Assembly (NCBI GenBank): GCA_965262665.1 | Contig: OZ253551.1 | Coordinates: forward strand, 496,001-560,000 | Length of the DNA stretch: 64,000 bases | Direction of reading: 5' to 3' | Origin: CBDBND01 sp965262665 | GTDB lineage: Bacteria > Pseudomonadota > Alphaproteobacteria > Rhodospirillales > Rhodospirillaceae | In this document: piece by piece, positions 35,780 to 45,587 of the stretch | Numbering within the stretch: the stretch's first letter is position 1 | Layout of the letters: every line of letters starts with the position of its first letter | The notes under the pieces: model-generated | What the model was told of the DNA's origin: nothing | Databases searched by the model: none | The model's input: the letters and a program-made list of their open reading frames with translations, nothing else | Translations under genes and position numbers: made by a program

Positions 35780-35998
35780 CAACCGGGCAAGGTTCTATAT
35801 TTCAAGACCATTCAGAAATGTGAAGACGGTGAAGAACGCTGGGTAGACACCCACGACAACGACGAAGAGTACTGGCGGGTCTGGTTATATAAGACCCCGG
35901 CGCCTTTTGCTGTCCTTGTTGAACCTAATAAACCGCAGCTCGGTGTGGACATGCAAACACTGCAAAAGGCCCGAGCCGGAATGACCGCAACGCAATAA
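35780..35998 (+). pseudogene. C-terminal fragment, possibly YcnI-like (DUF1775)
   Basis: 73 codons open from the IS3 border, including VLYFKTIQKCEDGEERWVDT and KTPAPFAVLVEP, ending at TAA 35998. The pattern LYF..IQ.CE.G..RW....PAP resembles the end of DUF1775/YcnI copper-related periplasmic domains, but the match is weak and by memory. The N-terminal part is lost. Confidence 0.35.
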
Positions 35999-36195
35999 GC
36001 AAACGTTCAATACTAAGTATCCGTTTCTAGCCATAAGCGGACATTAGAAATCTTTGTAATGAGCAAAGAAAAACCCTACCTTGGTTAATCCAAATTGAAG
36101 ACCATTTGAACGACGTCAGATCGCAAAGACTCATATGGAATTTATCGGCTGACCTATAGCCGATTTTGCCTAGGTTCAATAAAGGAGAAGTGAAG

Positions 36196-37202
36196 TTGGG
36201 GGGACGGTTTTTAAGAAGTTGGCCGACTGTATGGCTGCTGATAATCACCTTGTTTTTAGGTGGACAAGCGAGCCAGGCCGGAGACTGCGATGGTGATGTC
36301 GTTGAAGGATGTCCAGCCGGAGAAGCACCCTTCACCGTAACCTTACTTGGAACATCTGCTCCGACGCCCGACCCTGATCATGCCGCGATGAGCACATTGG
36401 TAACCGCTGGTAATAGTCAATTCGTTATCGATGCGGGCCGCGGTGTTGTGAACCGCTTATCCCAGTTAAACCCAGGCAACGAGGCCGATTCTTTTACACG
36501 GATTGACCGGGTGCTGTTGACCCACCTTCACTTCGACCATGTCGTCTCACTCGATGATCTTTGGTTGTCGCGTTGGTTGCATGGACGAAGGCAGGAGCCA
36601 TTGCAGATATGGGGCCCTCCCGGGACCAAATCCTTTGTCGACCACATGATCAGCACATATGAAGCTTACATTGTTAGTCGGGTGAGCGCCGCTGGAGAAC
36701 CTCTCACTAACAGTAATAGATCAAGGTCATTGATAATCACCACTGAGATTACGGAAGATGGCGGCATCTATGAGGGAGATGGCAGTAAAGTCACGGCTTT
36801 TGCTGTGGAACACGGCATGCCGGCGCTGGGATACCGGATAGATTACAATAGCAAGTCGGTTGTCATTTCCGGTGACACGACTTATTCACCGAATGTTATT
36901 AAGTATGCTCAGGGCACTGATCTTCTTCTTCATGAAGTGTTTGGTTTCTCATCTCAATTTGCGAATTTCCCACTATAAAAAGTATTCTCAGTGTCCGCGT
37001 CACACCTGAACAAGCGGCGGATGTGTTTAATCTCACCAAACCCAAACTCGCCGTTTATATACACGTCGGTACGTTTGGCGATGTGCCCGATAGCGAAATC
37101 ATCGATAGAACAAAGGCCAACTATGATGGCCCGGTTGTCGTGGGCGAAGACCTGATGACAATTACGATTGCTGACGAGGTAGAAGTCATCCGTAAGGATT
37201 AG
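36196..37202 (+). pseudogene. Secreted metallo-beta-lactamase-fold hydrolase, frameshifted
   Basis: TTG at 36196 lies 8 bases after AAGGAG and begins a signal peptide (WLLIITLFLGGQASQAG). The MBL motif is TLLGTSAPTPDPDHAAMSTL, then LTHLHFDHVVSLDDL (HxHxDH zinc site), then AFAVEHGMPALGYRI and ISGDTTYSPNVI (Asp ligand), as in RNase Z-like/lactonase-like secreted hydrolases. Near 36975 the frame shifts and the end continues as SVRVTPEQAADVFNLTKPKL up to TAG at 37202. Apart from this shift it is complete. First gene of the hydrolase cluster. Confidence 0.8.
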
Positions 37203-37385
37203 CGATGGGATTGTCGACGGTAGACCAACGGACAAGCTCTGAAATATGACCTTGGTTTAATAACAACATGCTGTATTCCTAGGCACTGATGTTGCGTTAC
37301 TACAAAAGGTGAATGAACAGCATAAGGCTGGGTAGGCGCAAAATTACAACACTAAATTGTCGAACACCTATTTGATGGCGACAAA

Positions 37386-38164
37386 CTATAAGACGGCATC
37401 AACCCACTCCTCCGGTTTCTCATCGACTATATCCCAAGACCCCCCTTCGATTTCCGCGTACGCAAAGTCGGGACGCATCTCTGCGGTCTGCTTCGCGTTT
37501 TCATAAATTTCATCACCTGTGTTCGTGAGAATGAGTGTGGGCTGTTTGATCGGCGGAATGATGGCCGTGTGGTCGTATTGAAAGGCGGCATGGTGGCCAT
37601 ACCAAAAGGGGCCGTAGCCAATGAAATGTTCAGCAATGTAACGATTTGACAGCTCCCACTTTGTGCTTTCGTTAGCGGTTGACATACGCCTCTGGAATAA
37701 CGTCACCAAATGCTGCCCATCGGACTGGGCTGCAAACTGTTTCTCGAAATTTTCAACGTAGTCTAGACCTTCTTGTTTCGCCTGTTCAGTTAGGGGCACT
37801 GGTCCATTGAGAATGAGAGCAACAACGCCCGCTTCAAATTGCAGCGCCACTTCCGTCGCAACCAAGGCACCCTTTTGATGCCCTAACACGACGGCGGATT
37901 TAATACCGAGGTGGTCAAGTACGCTCGGCACGACGCGGGCATAATCTTCGACTTTAGGGACGAAATCAGTCGGGTCTGAAAGGCCGAACCCTGGCATATC
38001 GATGCCTGTCGACCGGATGCCAGCTCATGCAGAAGGGTGTAGACGCTATCAAATTGCCTGGAAGACATTGGTGCCTGGTGCAAGAGAACGAGCGGCTATC
38101 CTTCTCGTGTGTCTTGAAAATGAACCTTACCAAAAGGTCCCTCTGCATAATCTCGGTGTGGCAT
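37386..38164 (-). pseudogene. Alpha/beta hydrolase with internal stop and frameshift
   Basis: Start ATG 38164: MPHRDYAEGPFGKVHFQDTR, then an in-frame TAG where EGQPLVLLHQAPMSSRQFDS would be expected, then a frameshift before GIDMPGFGLSDPTDF (near 38010). The remaining 200 codons are open. The nucleophile elbow reads VVLGHQKGALVA, with Gln in place of the usual Ser (GxSxG), and the C-terminal loop reads GGSWDIVDEKPEEW where a catalytic His is usual. Either an ancestral non-hydrolytic member or decay after loss of function. Confidence 0.7.
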
Positions 38165-38349
38165 GCTCCCATCCTTACTCGGCCTGTATCTTTTTTTCAT
38201 TTCCGCTTCTTTTGATCGTCTTTAATTGCCACCGATAAGTTTAATTGATTGGTGATTTGGAAAAATTGGGCATGAGAAGGCGATGGTGGGTATCTTCTTG
38301 TAAGTCGCTGAAGTTAACATGCCTGAGTCATAATGAAAGGAATTCGGCC

Positions 38350-39327
38350 GTGCGCATTGCTTTGATAGTGTGGTTAGTCCTGACAGTTACGTGCGCGAGA
38401 TTAACCATGGCTCAGGTACCAAGCATCCCACTCGAAGACCTTCGTAACACCTATCAGCTGACGAATTCGCAATTCGTCGACCTTGACGGTGTTAGCGTTC
38501 ATTACCTTGACGAAGGAGAAGGAGACGCCGTTGTTCTCTTGCACGCGTCCTACCACAGTCTTCGTTCATGGGACCCACTGACGGCACTGCTGAAAGATAA
38601 TTTTCGCGTTATCCGTATGGATTTCGCCAATGCCGGACTCACCGGTCCTGACCCGAAGCAACTGAATTCCATCGAACGCAATATAGATTTGCTTGAACGT
38701 CTCATCGAAAAGCTTGATCTCGAGAAATTCCATCTCGTAGGAACATCGAGCGGAGGTGTGGTTGCCTTTCGATACGCGGCTGCCAATACAGAAAAAGTTG
38801 ATCGATTTGCTCTCATAAACTCAGCCGGCCTGCCACGAACACCAGAGACAGATCCGTTGGGCTCACCGGGATCTTCTGCGCGTCAGCAAATTGAGGAGAT
38901 CAATAAATCTCGCTCTTATTGGCAAGGACTATTGGACAACACTTTTAAAGGCGATCACGTCCCTCCCGAATGGATGGTGAACATGGCCTATGACATGGGC
39001 CGTCGCGAAGGTCTTGGGGAGGAACTGAGGCGCTATACCCGCTCGTACCGTACCGGTGACCCACAAACAGTGCTTGGTCAAATTGAAGCGCCGACATTGA
39101 TTATGTGGGGCTTGAGTAATCCTACCGTCGTTCACTTGGAAGCCGAGGTGTTTCAACACTGGTTGACCAGCGCACCGTCCATTATCAAAAAAATACCGGG
39201 GACCAGCCACTATCCGTATGTGGAAGAACCCGAGATCTTCAACGACTTGTTCACTGATTTTTTCACCGGCCGACTGGATAGCGAGTTGCGTCAGACAGTC
39301 ATGACGTCGATCAGTTTGAGTAAATAG
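38350..39327 (+). CDS. Secreted alpha/beta hydrolase
   Basis: 325 residues from GTG at 38350, 10 bases after AAAGGA; signal peptide ALIVWLVLTVTCARLTMAQ. Core fold: VSVHYLDEGEGDAVVLLHAS, nucleophile Ser in LVGTSSGGVVAFRYA, acid in the TLIMWGLSNPTV region, and His in IPGTSHYPYVEEPE. Triad looks complete, so it is likely an active esterase, lactonase or dehalogenase-like enzyme acting in the periplasm. Upstream of and on the same strand as the flavoprotein at 39363, 35 bases away. Confidence 0.85.
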   Translation: MRIALIVWLVLTVTCARLTMAQVPSIPLEDLRNTYQLTNSQFVDLDGVSVHYLDEGEGDAVVLLHASYHSLRSWDPLTALLKDNFRVIRMDFANAGLTGPDPKQLNSIERNIDLLERLIEKLDLEKFHLVGTSSGGVVAFRYAAANTEKVDRFALINSAGLPRTPETDPLGSPGSSARQQIEEINKSRSYWQGLLDNTFKGDHVPPEWMVNMAYDMGRREGLGEELRRYTRSYRTGDPQTVLGQIEAPTLIMWGLSNPTVVHLEAEVFQHWLTSAPSIIKKIPGTSHYPYVEEPEIFNDLFTDFFTGRLDSELRQTVMTSISLSK

Positions 39328-39362
39328 AGCTCTATTTAGAAGGACCGACGGAGATACAAAAC

Positions 39363-40901
39363 ATGGGGAACGAGATGGCAGATGATGAACCACGAAACTT
39401 CTTCGGTGCAGATTACGATGCCGGACCAGAAGGCCCGCCCCAACAGCTTGGTCTGGATAGCGAAACAGCTGCAGATCCAGACCGTATTTGGGATGTCATT
39501 GTTATTGGTGCCGGCTCTTCTGGTATGCCGACCGCCCTGTTCTCAGCGCGGCGCGGCGCCAAAGTATTGGTTATTGAACACTCCGGTGCGGTCGGCGGCA
39601 CACTGAGAATAGCGCCTGCTCAGATGAGTGCGGCAGGAACCAAATTACAGAAATCGTTGGGTATCAACGACACGCCTGAAGAGCATTTCGCCGATGCCAT
39701 GCGCATCAGCCGCGGCACGATTGATCAAGACCTGGCAAAACTCGCCATCTGGAACGCGGCAGAAACTTTCGACTGGCTCATGGACGGCGGTTTCGACCTG
39801 ATGCCGGAGTGCCCCTCCAAAGGCAACACCCACGAACCGTTTGGCAAGGCCCGCTATTATTGGGGAAAGGAATTTGGTTGGTCGATTCTCAAAGTCGTTG
39901 AACCGCAATTGATAGCAGAGGTGGAAACCGGAAACTTGACCATCCTCCTGCGGCATGAAGCGTTGTCGTTGGTTCAAGAAGATAACGGAGCGGTAACGGG
40001 ATTGGTCGCGCGGGATTTCCATGGCGAGGAACGAAGTTATGCGGGACACAACATTGTTATGACCATTGGCGGCTATGCAGCCAATACCGAAATGTATGAG
40101 GAGCTGACTGGTCAGCCTCAGTATCAAAAATGGTGGTCGCCCTTTAGCCAAGGCCGCGGACATAAACTCGGACTTGCTGCTGGCGGCTACTTACGCGGCA
40201 TTGAGAATTTCATGGCCAGTTTCGGTATCATCCTGGAGTCGGACCAGTACCCAGCTAAGGCCTTAGGGCGACCCAACAGCTACCCTGAAGTAAGGATGCC
40301 CTGGGAGATCTATGTCAATTCTCTTGGACAACGTTTTGTGCGCGAAGATATCTCAAGTGTCGACGCCCGTGAACACGCGCTCATAAAACAACCGGGCATG
40401 CGCTACTGGGTTATTTTCGATCAAGAGATCTTAGATCAAGCACCACCGGTTGTAGAACATTGGACCAAAGAACAGGTTGTGAAAGCGTTTGGTGCAGCCC
40501 ATTGGTTTCATCAAGGGCAGAGCCTTTCCACTTTGGCAGCGTCTACGGGTATAGATGCTAAGGGGCTTGCTGACACGGTTGAGCTTTACAATTACGGCAT
40601 CGAAGCGGGTCATGACTTGTTTGGCCGTGAGCACTGCCCCCTGCCCATCGTCAAGCCACCCTTCTACGCCATCCGAGCGCAAGGGTGCGCGATCACAGGC
40701 GCTGCCGGATTGGCCGTCGACAATGAACTTCGAGTAATACGAAAAGACGGCTCGGTGATCCGGGGTCTTTATGCCGCGGGTGAGATCCTGGGGGCCGGCC
40801 GATTGCAGGGTAATTCCTATGTCGGAGGGATGATGGTCACTCCTGCCCTGACATTCGGACGGTTACTCGGCGAGCGCTTGCTTCCTCTCGACAATGCCTA
40901 A
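39363..40901 (+). CDS. FAD-dependent oxidoreductase (fumarate reductase / KstD-type flavoprotein)
   Basis: 512 residues. FAD Rossmann motif IVIGAGSSGMPTALFSARRG, second block HSGAVGGTLRIAPAQM, and the C-terminal FAD motif GLYAAGEILGAGRLQGNSYV followed by MMVTPALTFGRLLGE, as in FAD_binding_2 enzymes (fumarate reductase flavoprotein subunit, urocanate reductase, 3-ketosteroid dehydrogenase). Reduces or dehydrogenates an alkene-like bond; substrate unknown. No heme domain and no Tat signal, so cytoplasmic. GGAG precedes the ATG by 9 bases. Probably an operon with the secreted hydrolase. Confidence 0.87.
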   Translation: MGNEMADDEPRNFFGADYDAGPEGPPQQLGLDSETAADPDRIWDVIVIGAGSSGMPTALFSARRGAKVLVIEHSGAVGGTLRIAPAQMSAAGTKLQKSLGINDTPEEHFADAMRISRGTIDQDLAKLAIWNAAETFDWLMDGGFDLMPECPSKGNTHEPFGKARYYWGKEFGWSILKVVEPQLIAEVETGNLTILLRHEALSLVQEDNGAVTGLVARDFHGEERSYAGHNIVMTIGGYAANTEMYEELTGQPQYQKWWSPFSQGRGHKLGLAAGGYLRGIENFMASFGIILESDQYPAKALGRPNSYPEVRMPWEIYVNSLGQRFVREDISSVDAREHALIKQPGMRYWVIFDQEILDQAPPVVEHWTKEQVVKAFGAAHWFHQGQSLSTLAASTGIDAKGLADTVELYNYGIEAGHDLFGREHCPLPIVKPPFYAIRAQGCAITGAAGLAVDNELRVIRKDGSVIRGLYAAGEILGAGRLQGNSYVGGMMVTPALTFGRLLGERLLPLDNA

Positions 40902-42421
40902 AGGTCGTCGGCAACCGTGATTAGACTATAGGGGATACCACGGCTTGTGAGTTCCAGACCACGCACTTTGTGAGCCGCCCCAACATACTCCGAGCCGGTA
41001 ACAAGCCAGATCGCTGGCGCGATGTCATGCAGTAAAGCCATGAGGTCTTGCAGCATCTCACGGCGTTTCAGTTCATCCATCTCAACAGAGATCGCTTCAA
41101 AGAGAGGTTTGGTCTCCGGTGCACAAAAGAACGGCTGCGCCTTGAAGCATCCGGTGTAGGTTTCAGCACGAATGGCATCAAAATAAGCGGTGTTGTCCCA
41201 CGCGAGAGAAAAGGCGTCCACGTCATCCCAATCATTGGTGAGAAACGAGGTCAGCCAGTTGGCGTAGGGTATGGATCTCAGCTCAACTTTTATACCAATG
41301 GCCTGCAAATTCTGGGCAACAATCTGAAAGAGCAATCCGTCGTTGCCGCCAATAGCGGAAATATGAATCTTGATGGTGCGTTCGAAATCAAATCCAGCTT
41401 CTTCCAAGAGTTGGCGGGCGCGATCCGGGTCGTAAGACCAGGGTTTGATATCGGGATTGTGACCATTAACCATGTACGCAGCACCTTGGCCGGAAGCCAC
41501 CGCGGTTCCCCGAAATAATTGTTCAACAATAGCGTCCCTATTAACGGCCATATTCATCGCTTGGCGTACTTTCTTGTTGGCAACAGGCGATGACTCGTTA
41601 CCAATGACCCTAAACGCGATGCCAGATACTCCCGGTGCGACACGTTGAAATAGTTGGAACTGGTCTTCAGACAGTTGTTCCGCTTCTTCGAAACTCAGCT
41701 GTTCGGCAACATCCACTTGGCCTGAGCGTAAGGCTTGAAGACGAGTGATGAGGTCCTGCATAAGGAATATTGTGAGTTTATCGATTTCAGCCGGTGCCCG
41801 CCAAGACTCAGGGAAGGCTTCGAACCGAGCGGCCCCAGTTGTGTCACCCCAGTCCACCAAGCGAAAGGGGCCACTTCCCACAGGCTGTCGTGAAAAATAA
41901 TCAACACCATTTTCCTTTAACGCCTGAGGCGGGAGGATCCACAAGAGATTGGCGCGTCGGTGCAATATAGGATCGGGACGTTCCGTTTCAATGGCGACGG
42001 TTAGAGGGTCCAGCGCCTCGACAGCGACAATGCCCTGCACTTCAGAAGCCGTATAGAATGGTGAACCCTCATCGCTTTTTAGAAACTCGATGGATGCGAC
42101 GACAGCGGCCGAAGTGAACTCCTCGCCGTTTTGAAAACGCACATCTGGCCGGAGGTTGAAGATCCAACGTGTCGGTGTTACGGCTTCCCAACTGACCGCC
42201 AGTTCCGGCTGTACGTTTCCCTGGTTATCAATGCGCGTCAGCGCGTCATACATGAGGGACCAGATACCAACACCAGGCTGGGTCGCCGCCGCAAATGGGA
42301 TACCACGGCTTGGTGGAATGGCCGTCCGTGCCACGCGCAATTCATTGGCTGATGCGAAGTGGTGTTGCGGGATGAGGCTTGCCACGACCCCAATCAAAGC
42401 AGAGATGAGAAGTTTTCTCAT
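40898..42421 (-). CDS. ABC transporter substrate-binding protein, family 5 (second)
   Basis: 507 residues with a signal peptide (LISALIGVVASLIPQHHFAS). RWIFNLRPDVRFQNGEEFTS and VRQAMNMAVNRDAIVEQLF are the family-5 blocks. Its overall layout and ending (LELTSRGIPYSLITVADDL) parallel the protein at 19531-21081, so the two are paralogs. No permease or ATPase is adjacent. Stop overlaps the flavoprotein stop by 4 bases, tail to tail. Downstream of the hydrolase at 42447 on the same strand, likely co-transcribed. Confidence 0.87.
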   Translation of the reverse strand: MRKLLISALIGVVASLIPQHHFASANELRVARTAIPPSRGIPFAAATQPGVGIWSLMYDALTRIDNQGNVQPELAVSWEAVTPTRWIFNLRPDVRFQNGEEFTSAAVVASIEFLKSDEGSPFYTASEVQGIVAVEALDPLTVAIETERPDPILHRRANLLWILPPQALKENGVDYFSRQPVGSGPFRLVDWGDTTGAARFEAFPESWRAPAEIDKLTIFLMQDLITRLQALRSGQVDVAEQLSFEEAEQLSEDQFQLFQRVAPGVSGIAFRVIGNESSPVANKKVRQAMNMAVNRDAIVEQLFRGTAVASGQGAAYMVNGHNPDIKPWSYDPDRARQLLEEAGFDFERTIKIHISAIGGNDGLLFQIVAQNLQAIGIKVELRSIPYANWLTSFLTNDWDDVDAFSLAWDNTAYFDAIRAETYTGCFKAQPFFCAPETKPLFEAISVEMDELKRREMLQDLMALLHDIAPAIWLVTGSEYVGAAHKVRGLELTSRGIPYSLITVADDL

Positions 42422-42446
42422 AGTATCTCTATAAGGATAAGGCTGA

Positions 42447-43370
42447 CTAAGTGAGGAAATCCCTCATTGCATTTGCGATTTGATCTGCGCCCACATCGAA
42501 TACATCCCGTTCAAGGTCGGGCAATTCGACAATCTGAACGTTTTGGATGAATTCCGCTGCGCGTAAGGAATATTCAAGAAGAGTTTCATGGGGTTGAAGG
42601 ATCAAAGTTGGCTGGGTGATAAGCGGAAAGCGTTCCGCGAATTCATAAGTCCAAACGCTCCGGTAGGGCCACCAATAGCGGTCTAAGGGCTTTGATTTCT
42701 CAACAAAAATCTGAGCGGCGCGTTCTAGCGGTACGCGTTGGTCACGCTGGCTCACCACAAACGTCCACAGCCGCTCAATTTGACCCATGATGTCCTTGCC
42801 GTCCTCGGTAATACGAGGCCGGGCTTCGATCGCGTCCAAACGCTCCTGCCTTTCATCCGGAGTTCGGTAGGGAATCCCTGAGATGACGAGCCGCCCCACT
42901 CTCTCAGGCTCGGCTATGGCCAACTCAGCTGCCAACAAGGTTCCTGTATGAAACCCGAAGAGATCAACAGGCCCTTTTTCACCAAGGCCGAGGTTTGTCA
43001 TTCCGTCGGCGAAAGCCGCTGCATATCCCGGCATGTCTAGTGGCTCGGGAGGCCAGTCGGACATGCCGTTGCCCGGGGTATCGAAGGCGACAACTTCTCT
43101 ATCTGTGGCCATTTCCCGAATCAGCGGTTCATACTCGACGGACGACGATGGGTTCTGGTGCAGTAGGACCAATGTCGGTTTGTCGCTGACACCACCTGAT
43201 GGGACCCCGTGTATGTAGTGCAACTGCCCAAACCGGCAGTCTGTATATCCTCGTTTCATTGTCATGCGTCCTGTCTTGGTACTATTCGAATGCGCCTTGC
43301 CGCCAGCAGCTAAAAAGCCGAGGCCCAAGCTGGAGAATAAAAGCAATAGTCGTCTGTTAAATTGGGTCAT
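42447..43370 (-). CDS. Exported alpha/beta hydrolase-fold protein with unusual active site
   Basis: 307 residues from ATG 43370 (MTQFNRRLLLLFSSLGLGFL, a likely signal or anchor; a start at 43442 would be longer). Fold markers: KPTLVLLHQNPSSSVEYEPL, VVAFDTPGNGMSDWP. The elbow reads LFGFHTGTLLAAELA, so His occupies the nucleophile position; the usual acid region reads LILQPHETLLEY, and the catalytic-His loop reads LPDLERDVFDVGAD without His. A GFHTG/GYHTG subgroup recurs among environmental hydrolases as I recall, so this is probably a subfamily trait and not random decay. Confidence 0.8.
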   Translation of the reverse strand: MTQFNRRLLLLFSSLGLGFLAAGGKAHSNSTKTGRMTMKRGYTDCRFGQLHYIHGVPSGGVSDKPTLVLLHQNPSSSVEYEPLIREMATDREVVAFDTPGNGMSDWPPEPLDMPGYAAAFADGMTNLGLGEKGPVDLFGFHTGTLLAAELAIAEPERVGRLVISGIPYRTPDERQERLDAIEARPRITEDGKDIMGQIERLWTFVVSQRDQRVPLERAAQIFVEKSKPLDRYWWPYRSVWTYEFAERFPLITQPTLILQPHETLLEYSLRAAEFIQNVQIVELPDLERDVFDVGADQIANAMRDFLT

Positions 43371-43487
43371 GAAACAGTGCCGTCCATTTGATTGGATACT
43401 AACCGGCGGTGCGCTAAGCGCAAAAAAAACTGGCCCCCTCACCTGATAGAAGGCGTTGTCACATTAACAGGGTGACCTGCTGCTGAT

Positions 43488-43733
43488 GGCGCAGTAATGT
43501 CGCTGGATGCAGAAAATCTCCTATGCCCGGTACCGCTTTCCACCCGTGATTATTCAACACACTGTATTACCGGTTTCCACTCAGCTACCGAGATGTTGAG
43601 GATCTGCTCGCTGAACGTGGTATTGATGTTTCTTATGAAACGGTGCGGCGCTGGGCACTGAAGTTCGGGCAAGCCTATGCCCGGAGACGGCATTGTCAGA
43701 CTAAATCGGCTTGAGCTGGGAATTAAGGTCTCC
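43488..43733 (+). mobile_element. IS6-family remnant
   Basis: Frame one reads KISYARYRFPPVIIQH; after a shift the next reads YYRFPLSYRDVEDLLAERGI and SYETVRRWALKFGQAYARRR, the helix-turn-helix and N-terminal region of IS6/IS26-type transposases. Directly after comes CATTGTCAGACTAAATCGGC, an IS6-type end that also occurs (reversed, one difference) at 47241-47260. The catalytic DDE domain is deleted. Confidence 0.7.
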
Positions 43734-43735
43734 TA

Positions 43736-44289
43736 GAGCGTTTCCGAGGTTGAATGAATCAATATTTTGTTGTCATGGTCTTGGCAGACTGATTCGATAG
43801 CCGCTTTGGCGGGGGCATCGTGGCTGTATCGGAAGACCTGCGTATTCGTTTGGCGAGGAAAGTGGCGTCGGGCATGTCGCGCCGTCAGGCGGCGGCCCTT
43901 TTTGAGGTGAGCGCAAGCTCGGCGGTGCGGGATGGCGGGCGATATGAAGACGAGGGGACTGTCGCGGTCAAGCCACGGCCGTCGCGCCAGCGCCGTCTTG
44001 ATCCTTACGGCGAGGATATCCTGCGCTGGATTAAGGAGACGCCAGACCCGACACTGCAAGAGCTGTCTGAGCGTCTGGACGAAGTTCACCAAGTGATTGC
44101 GCCGACTTCGACGATTAATGACTGGTTCCGCGCGCGCAAGATCAGCTTTAAAAAAACCGCCCACGCCAGTGAACAGGAACGCGCGGATGGGCAGGCAGCA
44201 CGCGTGGTTTGGCGCCAACGTCAGGCCCGGCTCCCGGCCCATCCCGAGCGGGTCGGCAGGATCGTGTTCCTTGACGAAACAAGTATCAA
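43736..44289 (+). mobile_element. IS630-type element A, copy 1, truncated by another IS630
   Basis: Left end GAGCGTTTCCG follows TA at 43734-43735. The transposase frame (43820-44289) reads LARKVASGMSRRQAAALFEV, TINDWFRARKISFKKTAHAS and stops being native at IVFLDETSIN, where IS630 element B is inserted at a TA. The 3' half of this copy is not present on the far side of element B. Copy 2 is at 55525-56583, and the shared parts are almost identical, apart from small differences including one indel at the RRLDP codons. Confidence 0.88.
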
Positions 44290-44291
44290 TA

Positions 44292-45466
44292 TACCTGGAA
44301 TCATTGATTCGGCCTGAATTTAGTATTTTGCATTGACCTGATTCGGCTGCCGATTCATGCACCTCTCCAACGACACGAGCAGCGAACGACTTCACGGCGA
44401 AGATGCGCAAAAGGGCCTCCTTTCTGACCGCTGACGAACCCAAGGCACTCCTGAATGTCATGCGCAAGCGGAAGGTCGAAGCGCTGCAGGTACGGCGCGC
44501 GAATGCGCTGGTTGCCCTTGATGATGGCCACAGCGTGCAGATGGTCTCCAGGATATTCTATCTCGATCCCGACACGGTTCGCGGCTGGCTACGGGACTTC
44601 CGCGAGAAGGGTCTCGCCTCTGTGGAGCTTGCGGATTACCCGGACCGCCTGACGGCGGACCAGGAAGCCGCTCTCAAGGCGCAGTTCCGGGACAATCCGC
44701 CGCGCGACACCAACGCGGTGCGGGATGCCATCTTCCGAAAGTTTGCTGTGAGATATTCACGTCCGGGCGCCATCAAGCTGATGCACCGCCTGGGGTTCGC
44801 ATACGTGAAGCCGAAGACGCTGCCGAAGCAGGCCGACAAGCAGGCGCAGGAAGCCTTCATCAGGGATTATGAACAGCTGACGCGCGGGATGTTTCCGGAC
44901 GCGACGGTTGTCTTCGCCGCTGCGGTCCATCCCGAGTATCAGAGCCGGCCGGCGCATGGCTGGTTCATCCGTTCCGACAAGCCGGCGATCAAGGCCACGA
45001 CAGGGCGCCAGCGGCTGAACCTGCACGGCGCACTGGACCTTGAAACGATGAAGCTCACCCTGGTCGAGGGCGAGAAGATCAATGCCGAAACCTCTCTGCG
45101 GTTGTTCGAGAAGCTGGAACGGGCCTATCCGGACACCCGGGTGATCCATGTCTGTCTCGACAATGCGCGCTATCACCATGCCAGGCTGTTGCGGCCGTTC
45201 CTGGAGCGGCCGGAGTGCCGCATCCGGCTGCATTTCCTGCCGCCGTATGCGCCACACCTCAATCCCATCGAGCGGTTATGGGGCGTCATGCACCGGCATG
45301 TGACGCACAACCGGTTTTATCCCGATTTCCGACAGTTCACCGAGGCCATCTTCGGGTTCTTCAACCAAACCCTGCCCCGGGAATGGGAAACAATCCGAGA
45401 CACCGTTACCGACAACTTTCGTGTCATCACACACGATCAGTACCGAGTAATTGGGTAGCAGGAGTA
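44292..45466 (+). mobile_element. IS630-type element B, copy 1, complete (1175 bp)
   Basis: Flanked by TA on both sides (44290-44291 and 45467-45468), starting TACCTGGAATC and ending GCAGGAGTA. The borders are confirmed by the second copy at 50592-51786, which begins and ends at the same bases but sits in different flanks. It landed in the transposase gene of element A. Confidence 0.9.
44403..45458 (+). CDS. IS630-family transposase (element B)
   Basis: 351 residues in one frame. N-terminal helix-turn-helix: VQMVSRIFYLDPDTVRGWLR; then DKQAQEAFIRDYEQL and the DDE domain with VIHVCLDNARYHHARLLRPF (Asp) and LPPYAPHLNPIERLWGVMHR (Glu), the classic IS630/Tc1 motif. Intact, so possibly active. It can act on the disrupted second copy in trans. 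Confidence 0.92.
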   Translation: MRKRASFLTADEPKALLNVMRKRKVEALQVRRANALVALDDGHSVQMVSRIFYLDPDTVRGWLRDFREKGLASVELADYPDRLTADQEAALKAQFRDNPPRDTNAVRDAIFRKFAVRYSRPGAIKLMHRLGFAYVKPKTLPKQADKQAQEAFIRDYEQLTRGMFPDATVVFAAAVHPEYQSRPAHGWFIRSDKPAIKATTGRQRLNLHGALDLETMKLTLVEGEKINAETSLRLFEKLERAYPDTRVIHVCLDNARYHHARLLRPFLERPECRIRLHFLPPYAPHLNPIERLWGVMHRHVTHNRFYPDFRQFTEAIFGFFNQTLPREWETIRDTVTDNFRVITHDQYRVIG

Positions 45467-45587
45467 TACCTTACGTAATGAGATAGGAGGAATGGACAGT
45501 AAATGGCAATCACACTTGTCCCTTCCGTTTACTTCATCCGCTAAGCATTATTCAGAGCGATGTCCTGTGCCGGAATGATATTTTTAC

